NCBI RefSeq assembly: GCF_038024875.1
Contig: NZ_CP136136.1
Span: forward strand, 992,001-1,056,000
Reading direction: 5' to 3'
Length of the DNA: 64,000 nt
Source: Gordonia rubripertincta
Lineage (GTDB): Bacteria > Actinomycetota > Actinomycetes > Mycobacteriales > Mycobacteriaceae
Made by a program: the position numbers and the translations under genes. This document shows, in pieces, positions 1-7,914 of the stretch. The notes beneath the pieces were generated by a model. The model made no database searches. It was not told the DNA's origin and saw nothing but the letters and a program-made list of their open reading frames with translations. The stretch's first letter is position 1, and each line of letters starts with the position of its first letter.

Positions 1-131
1 AAGATCCCCGGCCCGACCCGCACGAGGTGGTTCCGCGACACCTCGTCGTCGAGATCTTGATCAGTGAGACCGGCAAGCAGCGCATCCTCGCGTGCGATCA
101 GGCCCGTCCGGTCTGTCGTGATGGGAGTCAT
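1..131 (-). CDS. AbiEi-type N-terminal winged-helix protein, 5' part only
   Basis: An ATG at 131 opens a frame that reads leftward without a stop to the window edge (43 codons). The visible peptide (MTPITTDRTGLIAREDALLAG, later LVRVGPG) aligns by eye with the start of the gene at 354 (TDRYGLVHRDAALHAG, LVRVHPGVW). The two are therefore divergent paralogues. The family (AbiEi-like antitoxin winged helix fused to a nuclease-like C-terminal domain) is common in Mycobacteriales. The C-terminal domain lies outside the window, so full function cannot be judged. The frame is short, but paralogy supports it. Confidence 0.6.
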   Translation of the reverse strand, partial: MTPITTDRTGLIAREDALLAGLTDQDLDDEVSRNHLVRVGPGI

Positions 132-246
132 GCGTACTTTGACGCATCGCGGCGTCGAACGGTTCCGCCACATCCGTTGCTGCGGGCACTCGCAAATGCA
201 GGTCGCCTGCTCGACGCCCACCCGGCGCCGTCGGGGGACTGAGTTT

Positions 247-310
247 CGCTCACGACATCCGTTCGCGATCATCCAGAAACTGTGAGCGCGAACGGAATAC
301 GTGATCGCGC
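247..310. repeat. REP-like inverted repeat, copy 1
   Basis: CGCTCAC (247-253) and CCGTTCGCGATCA (259-271) face GTGAGCGCGAACGG (282-295) and GTGATCGCG (301-309). The same words recur at 1290-1356 with the arms rearranged. The element lies between the divergent AbiEi-type genes, just upstream of the rightward start. It is a structured intergenic repeat of unknown role. Confidence 0.6.
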
Positions 311-353
311 GCTCCGCAGGGAACCGCGCTCCGGTTTCCCGCGTCGAATCTGC

Positions 354-1289
354 ATGTCTTCATTCCCCACCGACCGATACGGGCTCGTCCATCGCGACGC
401 AGCCCTTCATGCCGGGTTCTCCGACGAACAACTGGCGAGCGCAGTCGAGCGCGGAGACCTCGTCCGAGTCCACCCCGGCGTCTGGGTCACGTCTTCAGGC
501 CGACCGCACGGGCCGGACGCGGCCGAGAGTCTGCATCGCCTGCGCGCACTGGCGGTCGCCACGTCGGGTCCGGCCCGCGCCCATCCGCTCAGCCACGTCT
601 CCGCCGCTGCCGTTCACGGACTCTCGATGCTGCATCCCGATCTGAATGTCGTGCATGTCACCACGGGCCGGCCCTACGGCGGGTCCATCCGAAGACAACG
701 CCACCTCCACGCCGCGCCTCTCGAACCCGAGGAGATCACCGAGGTCGACGGTGTCCGAGTGACATCCGTCGAACGTACCGCGGTCGACGTCGCGTGCATG
801 GGCACGTTTGCACAAGCGATCGTCGTCTTCGACGCCGCCCTCCGACGCGGTGCCGATCCCGACGTCCTGGCCGACACGCTGTCTCGACGCAGACGAACCA
901 GCGCTCGAAATGCCAAGCGCGCACTACCTCTCGCCGACGGTAAGGCCGAGAGTGTCGGCGAATCCTGGAGCCGTGCCCAGATCATCGATGCGGGTCTCCC
1001 GATCCCTACGCTGCAGCGCGAGTTCATCATCGACGGGCAGAGGTACCGCAGCGACTTCGACTGGGACGGACTGCTCATCGGAGAGTTCGACGGCCTGCAC
1101 AAGTACGGTCGCCTGCGGCGCACAGACGAAACAGCCACGGACGTCGTCGTTCGTGAGAAGCTGCGCGAGGATCGCCTCCGGGCCGAAGGTCTCACCGTCA
1201 CGCGCTGGACCTGGGCCACTCTCGAGCGCCGACAGTTGGTACCGCTTCTCCGTCCGCAGCTGGAGAAGCTCGGCCTAGTCGCAGCCTAA
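354..1289 (+). CDS. AbiEi-type antitoxin domain / PD-(D/E)XK-like nuclease-domain protein
   Basis: A 311-residue protein starting at ATG 354. An upstream GTG at 282 lies inside a repeat and would add a tail that does not match the paralogue. The N-terminal third resembles the winged-helix domain of AbiEi-type antitoxins. The C-terminal part has YRSDFDWDGLLIGEFDG followed by KLREDRLRAEGL, an arrangement like the D...ExD...K core of restriction-fold endonucleases (DUF559/Vsr-like). Many Mycobacteriales carry numerous such orphan genes. No AbiEii nucleotidyltransferase toxin is adjacent, so a toxin-antitoxin role is not supported here. Related inverted repeats bracket the gene, and a paralogue diverges from it at 131. 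Biological function is unknown. Confidence 0.8.
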   Translation: MSSFPTDRYGLVHRDAALHAGFSDEQLASAVERGDLVRVHPGVWVTSSGRPHGPDAAESLHRLRALAVATSGPARAHPLSHVSAAAVHGLSMLHPDLNVVHVTTGRPYGGSIRRQRHLHAAPLEPEEITEVDGVRVTSVERTAVDVACMGTFAQAIVVFDAALRRGADPDVLADTLSRRRRTSARNAKRALPLADGKAESVGESWSRAQIIDAGLPIPTLQREFIIDGQRYRSDFDWDGLLIGEFDGLHKYGRLRRTDETATDVVVREKLREDRLRAEGLTVTRWTWATLERRQLVPLLRPQLEKLGLVAA

Positions 1290-1356
1290 TCGCGATCACC
1301 GATTCCGTTCGCGCTCACCGTTGAAGGGTGAGCGCGAACGGAAACAGTGATCGCGA
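1290..1356. repeat. REP-like nested inverted repeat, copy 2
   Basis: Outer arms TCGCGATCAC (1290-1299) and GTGATCGCGA (1347-1356) pair perfectly. Inner arms CCGTTCGCGCTCACC (1305-1319) and GGTGAGCGCGAACGG (1327-1341) pair perfectly around a 7-base loop, with 5-base internal loops between the stems. It starts at the last base of the upstream stop codon. It shares its words with the element at 247-310. Confidence 0.85.
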
Positions 1357-1360
1357 CAAG

Positions 1361-1397
1361 AAGGGCCCCGACCGGAACGAATCCGGCCGGGGCCCTT
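1361..1397. terminator. Bidirectional rho-independent-like terminator
   Basis: AAGGGCCCCG (1361-1370) pairs with CGGGGCCCTT (1388-1397), and CCGG pairs inside. It lies between the convergent nuclease-domain gene and fadB. A- and T-rich ends on both sides suit use from either direction. Confidence 0.75.
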
Positions 1398-1425
1398 GAT
1401 GTCTGCTGGCTACCCAGCGAGAGCC

Positions 1426-3627
1426 TTACTTCGCAGCGAGGTTCTCGTTGGTCAGCTTGGTGACACCCTGCTCGGCCTTCTCGACGAGCGAGGCCGGCGG
1501 CTCGAAGTGCTTGCCGTACTTGCCGGCGAGCTCCTTGGCACGCGCGACGAAGCCGGGCACGCCACCCTCGTAACCGTTGATGTACTGGATGACACCACCG
1601 GTCCATGCCGGGAAGCCGATGCCGAAGATCGAACCGATGTTGGCGTCCTCGACGGAGGTGAGCACACCCTCGTCGAAGCACTTGACGGTCTCGAGGGACT
1701 CGGCGAAGAGCATGCGCTCCTTCATGTCCTCGAGCGGGATCTCCGTGGTACCCGACTTGAACTGCTCACGCAGGCCCGGCCAGAGCTGGGTGCGCTTGCC
1801 GTTCTCGTCGTAGTCGTAGAAGCCCTTGCCGTCCTTCTTGGCGGTGCGGCCGTTCTCGACCATCCAATCGACGACGGCGTTCGAGCCGTGCTGCGGAACT
1901 TCCTTGCCCGCGGCCTTGAGCGCTGCCTCGGTCTCCTTGCGGATCTTCTGCGGCAGAGTCAGGGTCAGCTCGTCCATGAGCTGCAGCGGTGCGGCCGGGT
2001 AACCGGCCTGGGTGCCCGCATGCTCGATGAACGCCGGCTCGACGCCCTCGCCGACGGCCGCGATGGCCTCGTTGATGAAGGTGCCGATGACGCGGCTGGT
2101 GAAGAAGCCACGGCTGTCGTTGACGACGATCGGGGTCTTGCGGATCTGCAAGGTGTAATCGATGACCTTGGCCAGCACGGCATCCGAGGTCTTCTCACCC
2201 TTGATGATCTCGACCAGCGGCATCTTGTCGACCGGCGAGAAGAAGTGGATACCGATGAAGTCCTCGGACCGCTTCACACCCTCGGCGAGGATGGTGATCG
2301 GCAGGGTCGAGGTGTTGGAACCGAGGATGGCGTCAGGCTCGACGATGTCTTCGATCTCCTGGAACACCTTGTGCTTCACCTCGACCGACTCGAAGGCGGC
2401 CTCGATGACGAGGTCGACACCCTTGAAGTCCTGGGGGTCGACGGTCGGGTGGATGCGGGCGAGGAGCGCGTCGCTCTTCTCCTGCGTGGTCTTGCCCTTG
2501 GCGAGAGCCTTCTCCTCGAGCTTCTCGGAGTAACCCTTACCGCGCTTGGCTGCTTCGAGGTCGATGTCCTTGAGGACGACCTCGATGCCGGCCTTGGCCG
2601 AGACGTACGCGATGGCCGCGCCCATCATGCCGGCGCCGATGACGCCGACCTTCTTGGCGGTGTACTTGTCGTAGCCCTCGGGGCGCGAGCCGCCACCGTT
2701 GATGTGCTGCAGGTCGAAGAAGAACGCCTTGATCATGTTCTGCGCGACCTGGCCGGTGACCAGCGAGACGAAGTAGCGGGTCTCGATGATGTCGGCGGTG
2801 TCGACGTCGACGTAGGCACCCTCGACGGCTGCGGCCAGGATGGCCCGCGGAGCCGGCATGTTGGCGCCCTTGATCTGCTTGCGCAGCAGGGCCGGCAGAG
2901 CCGGGAGGTTCGCGGCGAAGGCCGGGTTGGTGGGAGCACCGCCCGGGATCTTGTAGCCCTTGACGTCGAACGGCTGCTGGGCCTCGGGGTTCTCCTTGAT
3001 CCATGCCTTGGCGGCGGGGATCAGTTCCTCGATGGAGCCGACGACCTCGTTGACCAGTCCGGTCTCCTTGGCCTTGGTCGGGTTGAAGCGCTGGCCCTGC
3101 AGCAGGACACCCATGAGGGCGTTCTGGATACCGAGCAGGCGGACGGTACGGACGACGCCGCCGCCACCGGGGAGCAGGCCGAGGGTGGCCTCGGGCAGAC
3201 CGATCTGGACACCCTTGACGTCCGCGGCGATGCGGTAGTGGGTGTGCAGCGCGATCTCCAGGCCGCCACCGAGGGCGGCGCCGTTGATGGCCGCGACGAC
3301 GGGCTTGCCCAGGGTCTCGAGACGACGCAGCACCTTCTTCATGGCGTTGGTGGTCTCGGTGATCTGGGTGGCGATCTCGGCCTTGGAGACGTTCGAGCGG
3401 TCGCTCGTCATGTCCTTGAGGTCGCCGCCGGCGAAGAAGGTCTTCTTCGCCGAGGTCAGGATGACACCGGTGATGTCGTCCTTCTCCGCCTCCAGGCGGT
3501 CGACGGTCGCAGCCATCGACTCCTGGTACAGCGCGTTCATGGTGTTGGCGCCCTGGTTGGGGTCGTCCATGGTCAGGATGACGACGCCGTCGGCGTCCTT
3601 CTCCCAGTTGATCATGTTGTCACTCAT
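1426..3627 (-). CDS. fadB: Fatty-acid oxidation alpha subunit: enoyl-CoA hydratase / 3-hydroxyacyl-CoA dehydrogenase
   Basis: A 733-residue two-domain protein. The N-terminal crotonase domain has FFAGGDL near residue 64 (oxyanion hole), the GGGLEIAL glutamate near 121 and PEATLGLLPGGGG near 145. The NAD-binding motif VGVIGAGMMGAA near 325 and IGIHFFSPVDKMPLVEII mark the 3-hydroxyacyl-CoA dehydrogenase half. It hydrates trans-2-enoyl-CoA and oxidises the L-3-hydroxyacyl-CoA with NAD+. Length and order match the mycobacterial FadB (Rv0860) type. It follows the thiolase gene after 42 bases, as in the fadA-fadB operon, so the pair should form the trifunctional beta-oxidation complex. A terminator lies 29 bases past the stop. 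Confidence 0.95.
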   Translation of the reverse strand: MSDNMINWEKDADGVVILTMDDPNQGANTMNALYQESMAATVDRLEAEKDDITGVILTSAKKTFFAGGDLKDMTSDRSNVSKAEIATQITETTNAMKKVLRRLETLGKPVVAAINGAALGGGLEIALHTHYRIAADVKGVQIGLPEATLGLLPGGGGVVRTVRLLGIQNALMGVLLQGQRFNPTKAKETGLVNEVVGSIEELIPAAKAWIKENPEAQQPFDVKGYKIPGGAPTNPAFAANLPALPALLRKQIKGANMPAPRAILAAAVEGAYVDVDTADIIETRYFVSLVTGQVAQNMIKAFFFDLQHINGGGSRPEGYDKYTAKKVGVIGAGMMGAAIAYVSAKAGIEVVLKDIDLEAAKRGKGYSEKLEEKALAKGKTTQEKSDALLARIHPTVDPQDFKGVDLVIEAAFESVEVKHKVFQEIEDIVEPDAILGSNTSTLPITILAEGVKRSEDFIGIHFFSPVDKMPLVEIIKGEKTSDAVLAKVIDYTLQIRKTPIVVNDSRGFFTSRVIGTFINEAIAAVGEGVEPAFIEHAGTQAGYPAAPLQLMDELTLTLPQKIRKETEAALKAAGKEVPQHGSNAVVDWMVENGRTAKKDGKGFYDYDENGKRTQLWPGLREQFKSGTTEIPLEDMKERMLFAESLETVKCFDEGVLTSVEDANIGSIFGIGFPAWTGGVIQYINGYEGGVPGFVARAKELAGKYGKHFEPPASLVEKAEQGVTKLTNENLAAK

Positions 3628-3669
3628 GGTGTTTCGCAGAGTTCTTTCTCGTGAAGTGGGAGCGGGTCG

Positions 3670-4882
3670 TCAGAGACGCTCGATGATGGTCGCGACGCCC
3701 ATGCCGCCACCGATGCAGAGGGTGATCAGGCCGTAGCGGCCGCCGGTGCGCTCGAGCTCGTCGAGGCAGGTGCCGTAGATCATCGCGCCGGTCGCACCGA
3801 GCGGGTGACCCATGGCGATCGCGCCACCGTTCACGTTGACCTTCTCGTGCGGGATCTTCAGATCCTTCATCCACTTCATGACGACCGAGGCAAAGGCCTC
3901 GTTCAGCTCGAAGACGTCGATGTCGTCGACGGTCAGGCCGGCCTTCTTCAGCGCCAACTCGGTGGCCGGGGTCGGACCGGTCAGCATGATGGTGGGCTCG
4001 GAACCGACCTCGGCGAACGAGACGACGCGGGCGCGCGGGGTCAGGCCGTTGCGCTTGCCGGCCTCCTCGCTACCGACGAGCACGAGGCCCGAACCGTCGA
4101 CGATGCCGGAGCTGTTGCCACCGGTGTGGACGTGGTTGATCTTCTCGACGCTCGGGTACTTCTGCAGCGCGACGTCGTCGAAGCCGGCCATGTCGGCGAG
4201 GGCGGCGAAGGCGGCCTTCAGCTTGCCGAGGCTCTCGACCGTCGAACCCGGACGACGGTGCTCGTCGTGGTCGAGGATGGTGACGCCGTTGAAGTCCTTG
4301 ACCGGCACCACGGACTTGGTGAAGTAGCCGCTGGTCCAAGCCTTCTCGGCACGAGCCTGCGACTCGGCGGCGTAGGCGTCGACGTCCTCGCGCGAGAAGC
4401 CCTCGATGGTGGCGATCAGGTCGGCGCCGATGCCCTGCGGCACGATGTAGTGGTCGTACGCGGTGGCGGGGTCGGTGAAGAGTGCACCGCCGTCGCTGCC
4501 CATCGGGACGCGCGACATCGACTCGACACCACCGGCGAGAACCAGGTCGTCGAAACCGGAGGCGACCTTGGCGGCCGCGAGGTTGGTGGCTTCCAGGCCC
4601 GAGGCGCAGAAGCGGTTGATCTGGGGTGCCCGGGACGGTCTCCGGGAGGCCGCTGTTGAGGGCGGCGGTACGTGCGATGACCGCGCCCTGCTCGCCGACC
4701 GGCGAGACGACACCGAGGATGACGTCGTTGACGTCGGCGGGATCGAGGCCGCCGTGGCGGGCCAGAACCTCGTCGATCAGACCCGAGACCAGGTCGACCG
4801 GCTTGACGCTGTGCAGCGCACCGCCGCGCTGCTTGCCACGAGGCGTGCGGATCGCCTCGTAGATGAATGCTTGATCAGGCAC
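3670..4882 (-). CDS. fadA: Acetyl-CoA C-acyltransferase (thiolase), frameshifted as sequenced
   Basis: Catalyses the last step of beta-oxidation: thiolytic cleavage of 3-ketoacyl-CoA. The GTG start at 4882 follows AAAGGAA. The N-terminal frame runs to about residue 86 (SGLPETVPGT). The thiolase then continues in another frame with QINRFCASGLEA, which holds the nucleophile Cys92, then GGAIAMGHPLGATGA (active-site His) and LCIGGGMGVATI (second Cys). Deleting one base from the GGGG run at 4623-4626 joins the halves into a normal protein of about 403 residues. All catalytic residues survive, and a clean one-base error in a G run suggests a sequencing artefact, although a real frameshift cannot be excluded. 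It is the first gene of the fadA-fadB operon. Confidence 0.88.
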
Positions 4883-4902
4883 GAAAGTGTTCCTTTCACA
4901 CG

Positions 4903-4917
4903 AACCACCAGTTGGTT
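4903..4917. promoter_or_regulatory. Candidate TetR operator upstream of fadA
   Basis: The inverted repeat AACCA-N5-TGGTT lies in the 129-base divergent gap between fadA and the tandem-TetR gene, 21 bases upstream of the thiolase start. Position and symmetry suit a repressor site, most simply for the divergent regulator. The spacing does not match the KstR consensus. Confidence 0.5.
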
Positions 4918-5011
4918 ACTCCCCGAGGCTAACGCGGAATCACTTATTTGGCTATACCCCATGGTCAACGGGTCTAGATTTGCTGTGAATGTGCGCTATG
5001 GTCTGTTCACC

Positions 5012-6181
5012 ATGCCTGACCGAAAAACGACCCGGACCAAGGGCGCCGACCGCAAGCGACAGCTCGTCGACTCTGCGGCGACGCTCTTCGTCCAGCGCGG
5101 TTACTCACAGGTGTCGGTAGCCGACATCGCCCGCGCCGCCGGGGTCACCGCACCCTCGGTATACAGGCATTTCGACGACAAACAGTCACTTCTCGAGCAG
5201 GCCGTCCTCGCCGGCGTCGACGACCTCGAAGCGTGTACCGCTCGAGCACTCCGCGACGGAAACGACGCCGCGACGCTGATCTCGACGGTGTGCGCGCTCG
5301 CGGTCCAGCGCCCGCAGACGGCGTCGCTCTGGCGCTGGACGAGCAACTACCTGACCGTCGAGCAGAACAAGCAGGTCGCGCTCCGCACCCGTGAGGTGAT
5401 CGGGCAGTGGGCGGCGGCGATCCTGACCGACCGCGACGACCTGACCGAGCGCGAGGCGGTCCAGTTGGCGTGGGCGATACTGAGTGTCAGCGGCAGTTTG
5501 ACCGTCCATCACACGCGAATGTCGAGCGCCCGCGCCCAGGAGGAGATCGAAAAGCTGGTCCGCCGCCTGCTGACCCTGAGTCCGGCGACCGCACCGACCC
5601 TCGACACCGCACCGGTCATAACCGGTGTCACACGGTCGCGTCGCGACGAGATCCTCGACGCCGCGGCCGCCCTGTTCGCCGACCGCGGCTACTCCGATGT
5701 CGGCGTCGACGAGATCGGACGGGCCGTCGGAATCGCCGGACCCAGTGTGTACAAACACTTTCCGTCGAAGATGGCGATCCTGGTAGCCATCGGTTATCGC
5801 AGCGGCGCGCGCCTCGACGCCGGAGTGATGGCGGCGTACGGCGCAACCGACGACCCGGCGAAGCTCCTGGCGGCACTCGTCGACTCTTATGTCGACGTCA
5901 TCACCAGCACGCCCGACCTCTCGGTCAGCTTCAACAACTCGTCCGTGCTCGCCGGGCAACCCGGCGCCACCGACCTCCTCGACATCCAGCGGCGCTACGT
6001 CGCCCGCTGGATCGATCTGCTCGTCGAGGTGGATCCTTCGCTCAAGCGCGACCAGGGCGCGGTTGCCGTACACGCGGCGCTGTCGGTCGTCAACGACGCC
6101 GTGCGGATGCGCCGAGGAGCGCAGAGCCCGCAGTTCGCCGCTCGGATGGCCTATCTGATGAAGGGCGTGCTGGCGATCTGA
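5012..6181 (+). CDS. Tandem-domain TetR/AcrR-type transcriptional regulator
   Basis: A 389-residue protein, about twice a normal TetR repressor. It has two DNA-binding heads: one near residues 15-60 (AATLFVQRGYSQVSVADIA...VTAPSVYRHF) and one near 208-255 (AAALFADRGYSDVGVDEIG...IAGPSVYKHF). Each head is followed by its own helical ligand-type region, so it resembles a fused tandem dimer. It diverges from fadA-fadB across a gap with an inverted repeat at 4903-4917, which suggests control of fatty-acid oxidation (inference). There is no Shine-Dalgarno before ATG 5012. TATGGT ends 9 bases upstream, so translation may be leaderless or nearly so. Confidence 0.85.
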   Translation: MPDRKTTRTKGADRKRQLVDSAATLFVQRGYSQVSVADIARAAGVTAPSVYRHFDDKQSLLEQAVLAGVDDLEACTARALRDGNDAATLISTVCALAVQRPQTASLWRWTSNYLTVEQNKQVALRTREVIGQWAAAILTDRDDLTEREAVQLAWAILSVSGSLTVHHTRMSSARAQEEIEKLVRRLLTLSPATAPTLDTAPVITGVTRSRRDEILDAAAALFADRGYSDVGVDEIGRAVGIAGPSVYKHFPSKMAILVAIGYRSGARLDAGVMAAYGATDDPAKLLAALVDSYVDVITSTPDLSVSFNNSSVLAGQPGATDLLDIQRRYVARWIDLLVEVDPSLKRDQGAVAVHAALSVVNDAVRMRRGAQSPQFAARMAYLMKGVLAI

Positions 6182-6236
6182 CTGCCCTGGCGCCGTTGCG
6201 CTCCCCAACGGCCCGGCAGTGCGAGACACTTTCTGC

Positions 6237-7175
6237 ATGCCGGAAGACGCCCCCTCTCTCACCGCCGACGATGCCAACGAACCCCGCTACACGCGCAACG
6301 AACTGATCGCCGAGCTCGGCATCGAATCGGATTTCGCGGAGAAAGCGTGGAACGCTTTCGGTTTCGTGCGACGCTCGACCAGCGACAAGGTCGCCTCCGA
6401 GAGTGACGTCGCCGCGCTCCGCATGTTCGCCGCGTCGTCGGCGGCGATGCCGGAGTCGACTCAGATCGCGATGGCACGAGCGATCGGCCAGACCATGTCG
6501 CGTCTGGCCGACTGGCAGGCCGACCAACTTCGCGAGATCGCCGACGACCCCGACATCCCCTGGTCCCTCGACCAGATGAGTGCCGCGCTGGGCCAGGTCC
6601 AGCAGCTCATCTGGCGACGCCACATGGCACTGGCGTTGGAACGCCACGCTGATCACTCCGCGGATGAACAGTTCGATCTGATCGTCGGATTCGCCGACAT
6701 CGTCGGGTACACGAGCCTCTCGCGCCGTATCGATCTGGCCGACCTCGAAGCTCTTCTCGGGTCTTTCGAGGACGACACCTTCGACGTCGTCGTCGATCAT
6801 GGCGGTCGCGTGGTCAAGACTCTCGGCGACGCGGTGATGTTCACGTTCGAGGATGCTCATGCCGCGGCGGCGGCAGCGATCCGAATCCACGAACTGTCCG
6901 AGAACGACCATCTGCCGCCGCTCCGCGTCGGACTCGCGCGCGGTCCGGTGTTGACACGTCTCGGCGACGTCTTCGGCGAAACCGTCAACATCGCCTCCCG
7001 GCTGGCGAGTTCGGCCCGGCCCGGCACCACTCTCATCGATGACACCATCGCCGACGAGATCAGCGCCGACGACCGGTTCTACCTCAAATCGATGCCTTCC
7101 CTGCGAGTCCGGGGATACAAGCACCTCAAGGCGCGCGTGCTTGAAAGCCATCGCGACGGCCCGCTCAACGACTGA
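6237..7175 (+). CDS. Class III adenylate cyclase
   Basis: Makes cAMP from ATP. It has 312 residues: an alpha-helical N-terminal region of about 145 residues and a C-terminal cyclase homology domain. The full catalytic set is visible: metal aspartates in FADIVGYTSLS (Asp154) and TLGDAVMF (Asp198), adenine-selecting Lys194 in VVKTLGD and Asp244 in LGDVFGETVN, and transition-state Asn251 and Arg255 in VNIASRLAS. This specifies adenylate rather than guanylate cyclase. No membrane span is evident, so it is probably cytosolic. The N-terminal part resembles the regulatory region of soluble mycobacterial cyclases, but its signal is unknown. An alternative ATG at 6219 is possible. The stop overlaps a 15-base direct repeat. 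Confidence 0.9.
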   Translation: MPEDAPSLTADDANEPRYTRNELIAELGIESDFAEKAWNAFGFVRRSTSDKVASESDVAALRMFAASSAAMPESTQIAMARAIGQTMSRLADWQADQLREIADDPDIPWSLDQMSAALGQVQQLIWRRHMALALERHADHSADEQFDLIVGFADIVGYTSLSRRIDLADLEALLGSFEDDTFDVVVDHGGRVVKTLGDAVMFTFEDAHAAAAAAIRIHELSENDHLPPLRVGLARGPVLTRLGDVFGETVNIASRLASSARPGTTLIDDTIADEISADDRFYLKSMPSLRVRGYKHLKARVLESHRDGPLND

Positions 7176-7218
7176 CCGGCAGACTTCGGCTCGACCGGCA
7201 GACTTCGATCGAGGTCTG
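7174..7218. repeat. 15-base direct repeat and palindrome after the cyclase gene
   Basis: GACCGGCAGACTTCG occurs at 7174-7188 and again at 7193-7207. The second copy runs into the near-perfect 20-base palindrome CAGACTTCGATCGAGGTCTG (7199-7218). Its core closely resembles the inner hairpin at 7933-7954. It may end cyclase transcription. Together with the element at 7915-7972 it brackets the three micro-genes. Confidence 0.65.
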
Positions 7219-7315
7219 TGTGTCGAGTTGAGGTTCGGCGGTCGCCTGTGGACGTCGTTTCGCATGGCCCCCTCGCCGCGAACACTATGCTGTCTCGACG
7301 AGGAAAGAGGACAGC

Positions 7316-7543
7316 TTGGACCGAGGGCGATCGGACGACTGGCGAAGCAGGCGCCGCTACACCGGACGGCACCGCGGAGTCGACACCCGCACACCGCAGG
7401 AGAAGCGGGCGGGGCGTCGCGACCGGGCGCGCCAGGAATTCGTCGGCCAGATCGAGGAGCGTGTGAAGCTCTGGCTGGAATGCTCGCCGTCGTTCATCGG
7501 GTTCGTGCTCGGGGTCTTCGCCGGCGTCAGCATGTGGGGTTGA
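7316..7543 (+). CDS. Small arginine-rich tail-anchored membrane protein, unknown function
   Basis: A 75-residue protein of no recognised family. The TTG start is supported by AAAGAGGA five bases upstream, and a possible -10 (TATGCT, 7286-7291) sits in front. The first 50 residues are very basic (many Arg). The C-terminus is a single hydrophobic segment, FIGFVLGVFAGVSMW. By the positive-inside rule the N-terminus should be cytosolic with the tail in the membrane. It is the first of three consecutive micro-genes of the same design, between related hairpins. Confidence 0.6.
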   Translation: MDRGRSDDWRSRRRYTGRHRGVDTRTPQEKRAGRRDRARQEFVGQIEERVKLWLECSPSFIGFVLGVFAGVSMWG

Positions 7544-7553
7544 GGAGAGAGGA

Positions 7554-7700
7554 TTGCAGAGTGAGATGACCGAAGACACGACCACCAGCCGCTGGCGCCG
7601 GCCGACGACGTACCTCACCGGCCGGTTCTCGATGCTCGTCACCTATCCGGTCCTCAGCTTCGCCGGCGGGTTACTCGTCGCCTACCTGACGGTCCGGTGA
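7554..7700 (+). CDS. Small single-span membrane protein, unknown function
   Basis: 48 residues if TTG 7554 is used, which suits the GAGGAGAGAGGA tract just after the previous stop. The in-frame ATG at 7566 would give 44 residues but sits too far from that tract. A short basic region (SRWRRPTTYLTGR) is followed by a hydrophobic C-terminus (YPVLSFAGGLLVAYLTV). The stop overlaps the next ATG (TGATG), a sign of translational coupling. No family recognised. Its charge layout matches its two neighbours. Confidence 0.55.
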   Translation: MQSEMTEDTTTSRWRRPTTYLTGRFSMLVTYPVLSFAGGLLVAYLTVR

Positions 7701-7903
7701 TGGCGGAGGATCCCTACACCGGTCCGTACATCGTGCGCGGCAAACGCCGCTACAAGCCACGGCACCTCTCCAATTACACTCCGCGGGACTCGTCGTACGT
7801 ACTTGCCCATGTCTGGGAACCGCTGAAGTACCGGCTCATCGCCACGCCGTCGATCGCCGCGTTCTTCGCGGGACTGGTCGTCGGCCAGAGACTGTTCTCC
7901 TAG
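7700..7903 (+). CDS. Small basic tail-anchored membrane protein, unknown function
   Basis: 67 residues from ATG 7700, overlapping the preceding stop. A GTG at 7697 is in frame. The N-terminal half is rich in Tyr, Arg and Lys (YIVRGKRRYKPRHLSNY). The C-terminus holds one hydrophobic segment (SIAAFFAGLVVGQRLF). It is the third of the micro-gene series. Translational coupling and the shared layout suggest that the three products act together at the membrane (inference). A nested hairpin 12 bases downstream probably ends the transcript. Confidence 0.6.
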   Translation: MAEDPYTGPYIVRGKRRYKPRHLSNYTPRDSSYVLAHVWEPLKYRLIATPSIAAFFAGLVVGQRLFS

Positions 7904-7914
7904 CCTGCGACTCT

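Noticed and set aside
354..1289. Complete AbiE toxin-antitoxin system
   Set aside because: No AbiEii nucleotidyltransferase gene lies next to it, and the C-terminal domain looks nuclease-like, so a working pair is not supported.
1396..3654. Long plus-strand open frame (about 750 codons) antisense to fadB
   Set aside because: High GC removes stops from the complementary frame; its product is low-complexity (Leu/Asp/Gly-rich) and the real gene on the minus strand has every FadB motif.
4903..4917. Inverted repeat upstream of fadA considered as a KstR site
   Set aside because: AACCA-N5-TGGTT does not fit TNNAACNNGTTNNA; kept only as a general TetR-type operator candidate.
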